Positions 1 to 9,807 of a stretch of 64,000 nucleotides of DNA are shown here, in pieces (within the stretch, counting starts at the first letter, position 1; every line of letters begins with the position of its first letter). The DNA is from JAGWBJ01 sp964291465. Lineage in GTDB: Bacteria > Chloroflexota > Dehalococcoidia > Lucifugimonadales > JAGWBF01. The position numbers and the translations under genes are program-made. The notes beneath the pieces were generated by a model. The model was not told the origin of the DNA. It made no database searches and saw only the letters and a program-made list of their open reading frames with translations. The DNA lies in the NCBI GenBank assembly GCA_964291465.2, contig OZ219936.1:237506-301505 (forward strand), written 5' to 3'.

Positions 1-421
1 CGTCTATGTAAGACTGCATGGCCAACGCCGTCACCTTTTGGCTTACCAGCCCCACGGTGAGGCAGCGTTGCCAGTCGGTGCTCTCCTCCACCAGGGCCTG
101 CTCCTCCAGGGCCTCCAGCCGGGCGCCCGCCTGGAGACGCCGCCGGAGCATCCCGTAGCCCCTGGGGTTGATCTGCTCCACGAGGGTCGCCCCCTCTTCG
201 CCCGGCAGGAAGACCGTCTCGTGGTATATGCGGCTCACGGGGCCCAGGGCCGACTCCAGACTGGCGATGTGCTGGTCGGAGCCCGCCCAGTACCTGTCCA
301 GCATCTGTCCCAGGTCCTCGGGCACCTCCATGGGGACGACGAACAGGGGGACCAGGTACAGCTTCCGGCCCTTGCGGAACCGTTCGGCGTCGGGCTTGGG
401 CATCTGGCTGAGGGTACTCAT
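1..421 (-). CDS. Unknown protein, N-terminal 140 residues (runs off window start)
   Basis: An open frame starts at ATG 421 and runs without a stop to base 1, so the C-terminus lies outside the window. It begins MSTLSQMPKPDAERFRKG and contains a hydrophobic strand (LYLVPLFVVP) followed by charged helical stretches. No signal peptide or membrane segment is visible. I do not recognise the family. It sits 24 bp downstream of the Gfo/Idh gene on the same strand, so the two may be cotranscribed. Codon usage (G/C third positions) is like its neighbours, which supports it as a real gene. Confidence 0.7.
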   Translation of the reverse strand, partial: MSTLSQMPKPDAERFRKGRKLYLVPLFVVPMEVPEDLGQMLDRYWAGSDQHIASLESALGPVSRIYHETVFLPGEEGATLVEQINPRGYGMLRRRLQAGARLEALEEQALVEESTDWQRCLTVGLVSQKVTALAMQSYID

Positions 422-445
422 GCTCGTTGGCTCTCGACTCCGGCG

Positions 446-1543
446 CTACACCGAGACGCGGACGCCCCGGTCCGACGAACGCTGCACGGCGTCCAGCAGG
501 TGGTGCCGGGTCACGGCGAGCTGGAAATCCGGGTCCGAGCCCCCTTCGCCGCGGATAGCCCCGGCCAGGCGTCGGTAGAGCTGGGCCACGTTGAAGGGAG
601 GGCCCGGGGGAACATCGGCGGGGACGGCGGCCAGGTCCCTCGGGACCTGGATCTCCTCCATGGCGGCGCCGTCTCCCCTTGCCCCCGTCAGCCGCACGTC
701 GGCGTACTGCACCATCTGCTCCGAGGCCGCGACGACGGTGCCCTCGCGCCCGTACACCTCCATCCGCCAGCCGGTGCCGTGCCACGGGATTGTGGCAACG
801 TGCACCGAGGCGACGGCGCCGTTGTCCAGCACGCCGCTGATGAGGACGTTGTCCGGGGCCGTCACCTCCACCCTTCCTCCCGTATCAGAGAGGGTCCACT
901 CCGGGACCTGGGTGGAGACCTTGGCCGACACATCCACGAACTCGCCCACGCAGAAGCAGACCACGTCCACCGAGTGGCCGGCGGCTATGGAGAGGGTGTG
1001 GCCGCCCTTGGTCCCGTCGGCCATCCACGCCCGGCCCGAGTCCCGCTGCAGGGCGCCGGGCAGGAACATGGTCATGTTGCAGGACAACACGTCGCCCACG
1101 TAGCCGTCGGCCAGGACTTTGCGGAGGTGCATGAGGGCCGGGTCTCCCCGGGCCTGGAGGCCCACCATGTGGCGGACTCCTCTAGACGCAGCCAGGGCCG
1201 ACATCTCCCGCGCCTGGTCCAGGTTCATCCCCAGGGGCCACTCGCAGAAGACGTGCTTCCCCGCTTCCAGGGCGGCCATCACCATGGGGTGGTGCATGGG
1301 CACCCGGACGGAGACGGAGACCAGGTCCACGTCCGGGTGAGCCGCCATCTCCCGGTAGTCGTGGAAGGCCAACGGCGCGCCGTAGTGCTTGGCCGACTCC
1401 TCGGCCGTCTCCCTCCGGGAGGTGCACACGGCCGCCAGCTCGTACTCGGGGAGGCGCAGGAGGGCCGGGAGGTGCGCCCTCTGGCTCCAGCCGTAGTTGA
1501 CGTTGGCCCCGATCAGCCCTATGCGAATACCGTCGCCCGACAT
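446..1543 (-). CDS. Gfo/Idh/MocA family oxidoreductase
   Basis: A 365-residue NAD(P)-dependent dehydrogenase of the Gfo/Idh/MocA family, which typically oxidises sugars, inositols or related polyols. The N-terminal Rossmann fold shows IGLIGANVNYGWSQ, where the usual GxGxxG is relaxed. The family signature follows as HVFCEWPLGMNL, where most members have EKP; here the Lys is replaced by Trp. The C-terminal half is the alpha/beta substrate domain. The ATG at 1543 puts the Rossmann glycines at the usual distance from the N-terminus; longer frames run into the neighbouring gene. It lies 14 bp after the GMC oxidoreductase. Substrate unknown. The E-W-P in place of E-K-P may mean altered catalysis. 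Confidence 0.85.
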   Translation of the reverse strand: MSGDGIRIGLIGANVNYGWSQRAHLPALLRLPEYELAAVCTSRRETAEESAKHYGAPLAFHDYREMAAHPDVDLVSVSVRVPMHHPMVMAALEAGKHVFCEWPLGMNLDQAREMSALAASRGVRHMVGLQARGDPALMHLRKVLADGYVGDVLSCNMTMFLPGALQRDSGRAWMADGTKGGHTLSIAAGHSVDVVCFCVGEFVDVSAKVSTQVPEWTLSDTGGRVEVTAPDNVLISGVLDNGAVASVHVATIPWHGTGWRMEVYGREGTVVAASEQMVQYADVRLTGARGDGAAMEEIQVPRDLAAVPADVPPGPPFNVAQLYRRLAGAIRGEGGSDPDFQLAVTRHHLLDAVQRSSDRGVRVSV

Positions 1544-1557
1544 CGACGCCCTCCCGG

Positions 1558-3105
1558 CTACCTGCCTTCCCTGATCCAGTCGGCGACGCGCTCGCCTATC
1601 ATGATGGTCGTGGCGTTGGTGTTGGCCCGGACCACGTCGGGCATTATCGACGCGTCTACGACCCGAAGGTTCTCCAGGCCCCGCACCCGGCAGTACTGGT
1701 CCACCACGGCCATGGGGTCCGAGCCGGGCCCCATCTTGCAGGTGCCCGAGGAGTGGTGCTGGGTGCCCACGTTGCGGAGCATCCACAGGTCCAGCGCGCC
1801 ATCGTCGGCGAGCTCCTCGTCGGTGGGGGACACCCGCTCCACCAGAATGTCCCTGTACGTCTCATGCTCGGCGATCCTCGCCGCCAGGCGGAGGGCCCTA
1901 CGGGTCCGCTCCCTGTCCCACGGGTCCGACAGGTACCGGTAGTCCAGGTGGGGCTGGACGTAGGGGTCGGTGGACTGGAGCCTCAGCTCCCCGGCGGAGA
2001 CGGCGTTCTGGAGGCCCACGCTGATGCCGAACAGGTTCCCCTCGGCCTCGACCATGACCTGGGCGGGGCGGTGCTCGCTGGTCCACAGGTTGGGGGTGAT
2101 CTGCATGTCGTTGGGCGTGTCCGACCCCTCGACGGTGTACCTGAGACCCACCTGTATGCCCGGGGCCAGCAGCTCGTGGGGGTCTCCCTTCCCGCGCAGG
2201 ACGATGAAGACGGAGGGGTGGTCCCTGAGGTTCTGTCCCACGCCGGGGATGTCCTGGACCACGTCGATGCCGTGGCTCCTGAGGTGCTCCGCGGGGCCGA
2301 CGCCCGACAGCATCAGCAACTGGGGAGAGGCGATGGCGCCGCTGCACAGGAGTATCAACTCCCCTTCGGCGGTGAAGCGCTCGCCCCCGCTGTCCACCTC
2401 CACGCCCGCTGCCCGTTTCCCGTCGAAGAGTATCCTGCGGGCCGTCACGTTGGCCTTTATGGTCAGGTTCAACCGGTGGCGGGCCATGTTCAGGTAGGTC
2501 AGGGCGGTGCTCATCCTGACGCCGTCGATGTTGTTCAACGGCCTTGAGGCAACGCCGTAGGCCTCTGGGTGGTTCTGGTCGGGGTCGGCGGGAAACCCCA
2601 GGGCCAGGCAGGCGTCGTAGAAGGCCCTGGCGTGGGGCAGCCACTCCTCCCGCCTGTACCGCCGCACTGGGATGGGGCCGTCGCTGCCATGGAAATCGCC
2701 GCCTGGGAAGTCCCGGTCCGTCTCCAGCTTCCGGAAGTAGGGCAGCACCTTGGTGTAGCCCCACTCGTCGTTGCCCCAGGCGGCCCAGTTCTCGTAGTCC
2801 TGGGGCACGCCGCGGAAGAAGACCTGGCCGTTCACGGCGCTGGAGCCCCCGGTGACCTTGCCCCGGGGTATCTGAGTCTCGCCGGCCTCGGGTGTGGCCG
2901 TGGCCACGTAGCCCCAGTTGTGGGGGCCATAGGCCGAGCGATAGACGTTGTTGCCCTGTTTCAGGTCGTCGGGCAGGTGCTCGAACTCGGGGTAGTCGGG
3001 GCCCGCCTCCAGCAGCAGCACCGAGCGCTCCGGGTCCTCGGACAGCCGGGTGGCGATGACGCTGCCGGCAGAGCCGGCCCCCACCACGATCACGTCGTAC
3101 TTCAT
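1558..3105 (-). CDS. GMC-family FAD oxidoreductase (choline dehydrogenase-like)
   Basis: A 515-residue flavoprotein of the glucose-methanol-choline family, which oxidises an alcohol to an aldehyde or acid using FAD. The dinucleotide-binding motif VVGAGSAGSVIATRL is at the N-terminus. GMC signature 1 (PRGKVTGGSSAVNGQ) is near residue 80 and signature 2 (GAIASPQLLMLSGVGP) near 250. The C-terminal block has HHSSGTCKMG and NTNATTIMIGERVADWI, carrying the active-site His and FAD-binding residues. ATG 3105 is chosen because MKYDVIVVGAG is the normal family start; a 10-residue longer version is possible. It is followed at 14 bp by the Gfo/Idh gene, suggesting a two-step polyol/alcohol oxidation unit. 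Substrate not determinable. Confidence 0.93.
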   Translation of the reverse strand: MKYDVIVVGAGSAGSVIATRLSEDPERSVLLLEAGPDYPEFEHLPDDLKQGNNVYRSAYGPHNWGYVATATPEAGETQIPRGKVTGGSSAVNGQVFFRGVPQDYENWAAWGNDEWGYTKVLPYFRKLETDRDFPGGDFHGSDGPIPVRRYRREEWLPHARAFYDACLALGFPADPDQNHPEAYGVASRPLNNIDGVRMSTALTYLNMARHRLNLTIKANVTARRILFDGKRAAGVEVDSGGERFTAEGELILLCSGAIASPQLLMLSGVGPAEHLRSHGIDVVQDIPGVGQNLRDHPSVFIVLRGKGDPHELLAPGIQVGLRYTVEGSDTPNDMQITPNLWTSEHRPAQVMVEAEGNLFGISVGLQNAVSAGELRLQSTDPYVQPHLDYRYLSDPWDRERTRRALRLAARIAEHETYRDILVERVSPTDEELADDGALDLWMLRNVGTQHHSSGTCKMGPGSDPMAVVDQYCRVRGLENLRVVDASIMPDVVRANTNATTIMIGERVADWIREGR

Positions 3106-3692
3106 TACAGCATCCCCCCGCAGACCAAGGGTCACGGGCAGCCGGGCCGGATCAGGCGACCCGGGACCGGGCTTCCGACCGTCCGGGAGGAAGTGTAGCA
3201 GCGGCCAAATTTACCGTCAACATTGGGGGGATAGCCAGGGTCCCCTAGCTGAACCGTGGAGGAGGGTAGAGCCGGGACCAGGGGAGGAAGGCGTTGAGGA
3301 TGTGAGGCTGGAATTTTCGATCTCCCTCTCATTTCCTTTCATTTTCTCCCATTCGGGCATGATCCTCACCCATGCCCTCGCTTACCCTCACCCTTGCCCT
3401 CTCCCAGGGGGAGAGGGGGGCGGGACACGTTACCCTCACCTCTGCCCTCTCTCCAAGGGAGGGGGGCGGGACAGGTATTGATGATAGGGCAACGTCCGGG
3501 GGGTTAGGAAGAGGCGAGTGTCATCCCTTCCCCACACCTGGGTCCGGGCCTGCGCCGGAACGACGAGTTGGGCGATTCGCCAAGACTACTGAATGGGGCG
3601 CCGGGACTCAGGGTTGGGGAGCAGTCCTTTCCTTGCGACGGTGGCTGTGGTATTTTACCCACTAGGCCCCATGTGCACGACGGGAGGGCTGC
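3106..3692. other. Intergenic region between divergent genes, with repeat elements
   Basis: About 590 bases without a convincing gene between the divergent GMC gene and the radical-SAM-like gene. It holds two copies of a C/T-G/A hairpin repeat (3383-3475), a partial third copy near 3361, and an imperfect hairpin around 3538-3565 (GGTCCGGGCCTGCGCCGGAAC). A possible extended -10 (TGGTATTTT, 3648-3656) lies about 37 bases upstream of the plus-strand gene, with no clear -35. Several short frames cross the region but look random. Confidence 0.6.
3383..3475. repeat. Two tandem copies of a CCCTCTCCC/GGGAGAGGG hairpin element
   Basis: Copy 1 is 3383-3429 and copy 2 is 3431-3475. Both begin TACCCTCACC, contain a stem of CCCTCTCC-type bases facing GGGAGAGG-type bases, and end in GGGGGGCGGGACA. 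The second copy has a slightly eroded stem. The arrangement looks like a dispersed intergenic REP-like element rather than a terminator, since no T-run follows. Confidence 0.7.
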
Positions 3693-4994
3693 ATGCGCGT
3701 ACTACTGATCGCGACGAACCGCCACGACCGCCTGATGAGCAGGATGGACGCCAGGCCAATGCCCATCGGGCTGGCCTACGTGGCCGGGCACCTGGACCCC
3801 GACCGGCATACCGTGAGGGTGCTGGACCTGATGTTCTCCGAGGACTACGTGGAGGACACCAACCGGGCCGTGTCCTCCTTCGCACCGGACCTGGTGGGCA
3901 TATCCCTCCGGAACTTCGACAACCAGAGCTACCTGGACACCCAGTGGGCGCTGCCCATGACCAGGGACGTGATCGACCTGGTCCGCAAGATCAGCAAGGC
4001 CACGGTCGTGTGCGGCGGCCCCGCCTTCAGCATCCTCCCCAGGGAGTGCTTCCAGTTCCTGGCCCCGGACCTGGGCGTCGCCGGGGATGCCGGCGAGACC
4101 TTCGCCCAGCTCGCCGACCGGCTGGAGGACAGCGGCGGCTACCGGGGCCCCGACGGCCTGAGGGACCTGCCGGGGCTGGTATACCGCGAGGAGGGGGAGG
4201 TGGTGATCGCGGGGGGCCAGGCCTCCTCGTCCTTCCCGAAGCCGCCGCTGCTGGAGCAGCTCGACATGGCCCGCTACGAGCGGGCCGGGTTCGGCATCGG
4301 CATACTCACCAAGCTGGGAGACTTCTTCTACCCCACGTCGGACCAGGACGCCGACGAGGCCTCCTGGAGGGTCATCCGGCCAGTGGAGGACGTGGTCCGG
4401 GAAGCCGCCGACATGAAGGCCCGGTTCGGGCTGCGCAAGGTGTTCTTCATCGACAACGGCTTCAACATCCCCCTGGCCCACGCCAAGTCCCTGTGCAACG
4501 CCCTCATAGAGTCGGGCCTGGACCTCCACTGGAACACCTGCCTCACCCCCATACCCTCCTCGTGCGACGCGGACATCGTGGGCCTGATGCGGGACGCGGG
4601 CTGCAAGCTGGCCATCATGACGGCGGGGGGCCACGACGACGGCAACATGTCCAGCGGCCTGGACAACCTTACCCGCGTCTGCCACACCTGCGAGGAGGGG
4701 GGCCTCCACTACACCCTCTCCCAGTACTTCGGGGCGCCCGGCGAGACCAGGGAGACGGTGGAGGAGAAGCTGGCCTTCCTGAAGAGCGTCAGCCCCGCCG
4801 TGGCCTCCCTCCGGGTGGGCATCAGGGTCCTCCCCGGCAGCCCGGTGGCCCAGGCGGCCCTGGAGGAGGGTCTGATCACCGGAGAGGGCGACCTGCTCCG
4901 GCCGGTCTTCTACCTGGCCGACGAGGTGAAGGACTGGATCGCCGACCGCCTCCGCCAAGAGGCGGCGGCCAACCCCCGCTGGAACCTGATGTAG
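3693..4994 (+). CDS. B12-binding-domain radical-SAM homologue lacking the CX3CX2C cluster motif
   Basis: 433 residues. Residues 1-140 resemble the cobalamin-binding domain found before many radical-SAM enzymes (MPIGLAYVAGHL, then DLVGISLRNFDN and VVCGGPAFSILP). The next segment follows the usual layout, with a TK-x-G stretch and then a WRVIRPVEDVV linker. In active enzymes the three cluster cysteines come right after TK-x-G (as in TKRGCPFKCIYC). Here that stretch reads TKLGDFFYPTSD, so D210, P214 and D217 stand where Cys is expected. The later barrel is recognisable (KVFFIDNGFNIP, GLDLHWNTCL, CHTCEEGGLHYTLSQYFGAPGET). The start has a strong GGGAGGG Shine-Dalgarno. No frameshift is visible. 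It is probably a non-catalytic or repurposed member; gamma-glutamyltransferase follows after 31 bp. Confidence 0.8.
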   Translation: MRVLLIATNRHDRLMSRMDARPMPIGLAYVAGHLDPDRHTVRVLDLMFSEDYVEDTNRAVSSFAPDLVGISLRNFDNQSYLDTQWALPMTRDVIDLVRKISKATVVCGGPAFSILPRECFQFLAPDLGVAGDAGETFAQLADRLEDSGGYRGPDGLRDLPGLVYREEGEVVIAGGQASSSFPKPPLLEQLDMARYERAGFGIGILTKLGDFFYPTSDQDADEASWRVIRPVEDVVREAADMKARFGLRKVFFIDNGFNIPLAHAKSLCNALIESGLDLHWNTCLTPIPSSCDADIVGLMRDAGCKLAIMTAGGHDDGNMSSGLDNLTRVCHTCEEGGLHYTLSQYFGAPGETRETVEEKLAFLKSVSPAVASLRVGIRVLPGSPVAQAALEEGLITGEGDLLRPVFYLADEVKDWIADRLRQEAAANPRWNLM

Positions 4995-5025
4995 GAAGCT
5001 TGACGCAGCAGCAAGGAGGCTCGCC

Positions 5026-6732
<1,707 letters not shown>

Positions 6733-6826
6733 GCCCCAGGGCCCACATGGATGCGCCCATCCGTGGCCCGGGCGATCCGTCGCAAGAGAGGTTGAAAAAC
6801 GCCATCGCGTCTGCCACCATAGAGTC

Positions 6827-7723
6827 ATGCGAATAGGCGCCTTCGAGATACACGAGCCCGTGCCGGAGCTGCGGGAGCCCCATGCCATCACCATGGTGCG
6901 CCCGTGGGTGGACGTGGGCAGCGCCGTCAGCATCGCCCTGGCCCGGCTGGAGGGCCACCTGGGAGTCACGGAGCTGGGGAAGCTGGCCAGGCCCGGGAAC
7001 TACTTCGACTTCACCAGGTACCGTCCCAAGATGCGCATGGTGGAGGGGCGCCGGGAGGTGTCCGTTCCCAACAGTGTCATCAACTACACTCAGCCCGAGG
7101 AGGGGCCCGCGCTGATATTCTTCCACCTGCGCGAGCCCCACGCCTCCAGCGAAGAGTACACCGACTCGGTCCTCCAGGTGTTCAAGCATTTCGGAGTGCG
7201 CCGCTACTGCAGGCTGGGAGCGATGTACGACGTGGTGCCCCACACGCGCCCCCTCATCGTGACCGGTGACGCGGGGAACGTCCCCATGAGGAGCGGGGCC
7301 AGGCTCCGTCCCCGGAAGAGCACGTACCAGGGCCCCACGTCCATCACGAACCTGATCTCCGAAGGTGTCCCCAAGATGGAGCCGGAGATCACCTCCGTCA
7401 GCTTCATGGTCCACCTGCCCCAGTACCTGCAGCTGGACGAGGACTACGCGGGCGCCGCCCGGCTCCTGGACGTACTGTCGGCCATGTACGACATCCCCCA
7501 GGGCCTCTTGCCCCCGGAGCAGGGGCAGCGGCAGTACAGGGAGCTGGACAGCGCCGTCGAGCGCAACTCGGAGCTGAAGGCGCTCATCGGGCGATTGGAG
7601 TCCCAGTACGACGCCGAGCAGGCGTCGGAGGAGACCGACCCGCCGGCGCCGCTGTCGCCCGAGGTGGAGCGGTTCCTGGAGGAGATGGACCACCGGTTCA
7701 CCGATCCGGGTCAGCGAGAGTAG
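6827..7723 (+). CDS. PAC2 family protein (proteasome-assembly-chaperone-like), copy 1
   Basis: 298 residues. The central part carries the PAC2-family pattern: ALIFFHLREPHASSEEYTDSVLQVFKHFGVRRYCRLGAMYDVVPHTRP in the sequence, of which the GxxxDVPHTRP-like stretch (MYDVVPHTRPLIVTG) is the most diagnostic. PAC2 proteins in eukaryotes and archaea are linked to proteasome assembly; bacterial roles are not established. The C-terminus is charged and probably helical or coiled coil (LIGRLESQYDAEQASEETD). ATG 6827 is preferred to longer frames because it aligns with the start of the second copy at 38550-39431. It is followed by an unknown gene and recF on the same strand, with short gaps. Confidence 0.85.
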   Translation: MRIGAFEIHEPVPELREPHAITMVRPWVDVGSAVSIALARLEGHLGVTELGKLARPGNYFDFTRYRPKMRMVEGRREVSVPNSVINYTQPEEGPALIFFHLREPHASSEEYTDSVLQVFKHFGVRRYCRLGAMYDVVPHTRPLIVTGDAGNVPMRSGARLRPRKSTYQGPTSITNLISEGVPKMEPEITSVSFMVHLPQYLQLDEDYAGAARLLDVLSAMYDIPQGLLPPEQGQRQYRELDSAVERNSELKALIGRLESQYDAEQASEETDPPAPLSPEVERFLEEMDHRFTDPGQRE

Positions 7724-7768
7724 CCCCGCAGGTACCCGGGCCGTCGGACCCTGCGGCGCGAGGTTGGA

Positions 7769-8524
7769 ATGGCGTTCACGTTCGAGAGAGGGGACCCGGC
7801 GCGGCCCAGGGGACACGCACTGGCCTATTTCCGCGCCTCCAACGACCCCGACAAGCTTTACGCCACCTACATCATCGTGCTGCCCATCTCGGTGGACATC
7901 GGCAAGTACGTGCCTCCCTTCCTGGCCTCCCAGCTTGGGAACGTCTCACTCAGCGATTTCTCGGCCTTCGCCATGCCGCCGGTGCCCGAAGAGGTGAGCA
8001 GCCACCGGGAGCTGGAGGGCCTGGCGGAGATCAGGGACGACGACCTTTTGGACGGCGGGACCGTAACGGCCTCGGGCCTGTCGGACATGATGCAGACGGT
8101 CACGAGCCTGGTGGGCGAGTACGCGCAGGTCTGGGCAGACAGCCCCAAGCCCGCCATTCCCCTGGACAGCGCAGAGGAGGTCCAGGAGGACTCGGTCGGG
8201 GTGAACGAGGTACTCTACAGCCTGATGAACGAACGGGACCGGCTGGCGGAGCTGTCCAAGATCGTCGGCAGGCTCCGGTTCGCCGTCGAGGGCAACGACA
8301 CCCATACCCAGGACGAGATGAGACACGAGGTGGGCCTGCTGGGCCGCTACCTGCCCGAACGGTACCACATACCCTCACTGCTGCAGGCCCTCATGGACTC
8401 GTCCACGCGCGGCGGCGAGCTGGCCCAGCTCTACCTGGACCGGTGCTACAAGCTCTCCAACGGGGACGACGCCGGCGCCCGGGACCTGGAAGAGCGCATC
8501 CAGAGCCTCAAGCCGTCCACGTAG
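7769..8524 (+). CDS. Conserved-looking unknown protein between PAC2 and recF
   Basis: 251 residues, no signal peptide or membrane segment. It opens MAFTFERGDPARPRGHAL, then has a hydrophobic strand run (LYATYIIVLPISVDIGKYVPPFLASQL) followed by mostly acidic, helical sequence. The C-terminal third (LLGRYLPERYHIPSLLQALMDSSTRGGELAQLYLDRCYKL in the protein) looks like a helical bundle. It lies 45 bp after the PAC2 gene and 40 bp before recF, so the three are probably one operon. I do not recognise a family. The strand-rich N-terminus plus position suggests a partner of the PAC2 protein, but that is only context. Confidence 0.8.
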   Translation: MAFTFERGDPARPRGHALAYFRASNDPDKLYATYIIVLPISVDIGKYVPPFLASQLGNVSLSDFSAFAMPPVPEEVSSHRELEGLAEIRDDDLLDGGTVTASGLSDMMQTVTSLVGEYAQVWADSPKPAIPLDSAEEVQEDSVGVNEVLYSLMNERDRLAELSKIVGRLRFAVEGNDTHTQDEMRHEVGLLGRYLPERYHIPSLLQALMDSSTRGGELAQLYLDRCYKLSNGDDAGARDLEERIQSLKPST

Positions 8525-8564
8525 GCGGCCGGGGACCCCGACCTCCCGTGAAGCGAGTAGCAGG

Positions 8565-9789
8565 GTGCGGCTGTCACACCTGAGCCTGACCAACTTCCGC
8601 AACTTCTCCCAGCTCGAGCTGGAACTGCCGCCGGGAGTGGTGATCATCCACGGGCGGAACGCCCAGGGCAAGACCACGCTCCTTGAGGCCATGTACATCC
8701 TCGCCATCGCCCGGTCCTCCCGGGCCGACAACGAGATAGAGCTGGTGAGCTGGGGCGCCGTCGAGGAGGGCGAGGACGCCATCGTCTCCGGGACCGTCGA
8801 CCGGCGGGACGAACGGCTCAGGGTGCACGTCGGCTACCGCTGCGCGTCCCAGGCGTCCTCCTCCCCAACGGGACGGCCCAGGGTACGCAAGGAGATCAGG
8901 GTAAGCAGGGTGCGGCGCACCGCCTCGGAGCTGGTGGGGCTGGTGAACGCGGTGCTATTCACCGCCGACGATATCCAGCTTGTCGGCGGCCCCCCCTCCA
9001 TACGCCGTCGCTACCTGGACATCCTCCTGTCCCAGACGCAGCCCATCTACCTGCGGTCCCTCCAGCGGTACCAGCGGGTGGTGCAGCAGCGAAACCGCCT
9101 GCTGAGGGCCCTCCAGGAGCACCGGGCCGAGGAGAAGGAGCTGGCCTTCTGGGACGGGGAGCTGGTGACCGTCGGGGCCGGCATCATCGACGCCAGGGCG
9201 CCAGGCCATGACCGCGCTCTCCGACCTGTGCGCCCAGCGGCACCGGGACCTGGTGGACGAAGATGAGGGCCTCTCGGTGGAGTACCGTCCCAACGTGCCC
9301 CTGGACTCGAGCTCTCCCACCGTAGCGGAAGTGGAGGGGGCGATGGCGTCGGCCGTGGAGACCGCGGTCCGAAAGGACATGGCGGTAGGCTCGACCACCG
9401 TCGGTCCCCACCGGGACGACTTTCAGATGCGCCTGGGGCAGGTGGACATGGGGAGCTACGCCTCCAGGGGACAGGCCCGGACCGTGGCCCTGGCCCTGCG
9501 GCTGGCCGAGGCCGCCTACCTGGACTCGGCCAGGGGAGAGGCCCCCATCATTCTTCTCGACGACGTCCTGTCGGAGCTGGACACGTCGCGGCGCAGGAGG
9601 GTCCTGGAGCGCGTCACCCGGTACCAGCAGGTGGTCGTGACGATGACCGAGCCGCCCGACGCCGAGGTCGTAGCCGGCGTGTGGAGACCCCAGGCCGGAC
9701 CACCCGCCCCCGTATCCTTCTTCCGCCTCGAGGCCGGGGCCGTAGTCCCAGACCCGGCGATGGGCAATAGCCTGGGTCAGCCAGCCTGA
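8565..9789 (+). CDS. recF: RecF DNA replication/repair ATPase, interrupted by a one-base frameshift
   Basis: RecF is an SMC/ABC-type ATPase that helps load RecA at single-strand gaps. The first frame (GTG 8565 to about 9200) gives LTNFRNF, Walker A GRNAQGKTT, and the usual middle through LAFWDGELVTVGAGIIDARA. The second frame (from about 9205 to 9789) continues with AMTALSDLCAQRHRDL, the ABC signature SRGQARTVALALRLAEAAYL and Walker B PIILLDDVLSELD. Deleting one C in GCGCCAGGCCATG near 9200 would restore a single protein of about 408 residues, normal for RecF. All ATPase motifs survive on the two halves. It is either a sequencing/assembly indel or a recent inactivating mutation. The same-strand neighbours are the unknown gene and PAC2. 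Confidence 0.88.
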
Positions 9790-9807
9790 CGGCGGCGGCC
9801 AGGGTCC

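Noticed and set aside
38..1942. Long open frames on the opposite strand of several genes (for example 38-1942, 4876-6969 and 51756-54293)
   Set aside because: They mirror well-supported genes in GC-rich DNA and give Arg/Pro/Gly/His-rich translations without domains.
4669..4700. CHTCEEGG in the radical-SAM relative as a replacement cluster site
   Set aside because: It lies in the C-terminal half, far from the normal cluster loop, and has only two cysteines at CX2C spacing.
9190..9215. Programmed frameshift in recF
   Set aside because: No slippery sequence or stimulating structure is obvious, and RecF is not known to be made this way. An indel is simpler.
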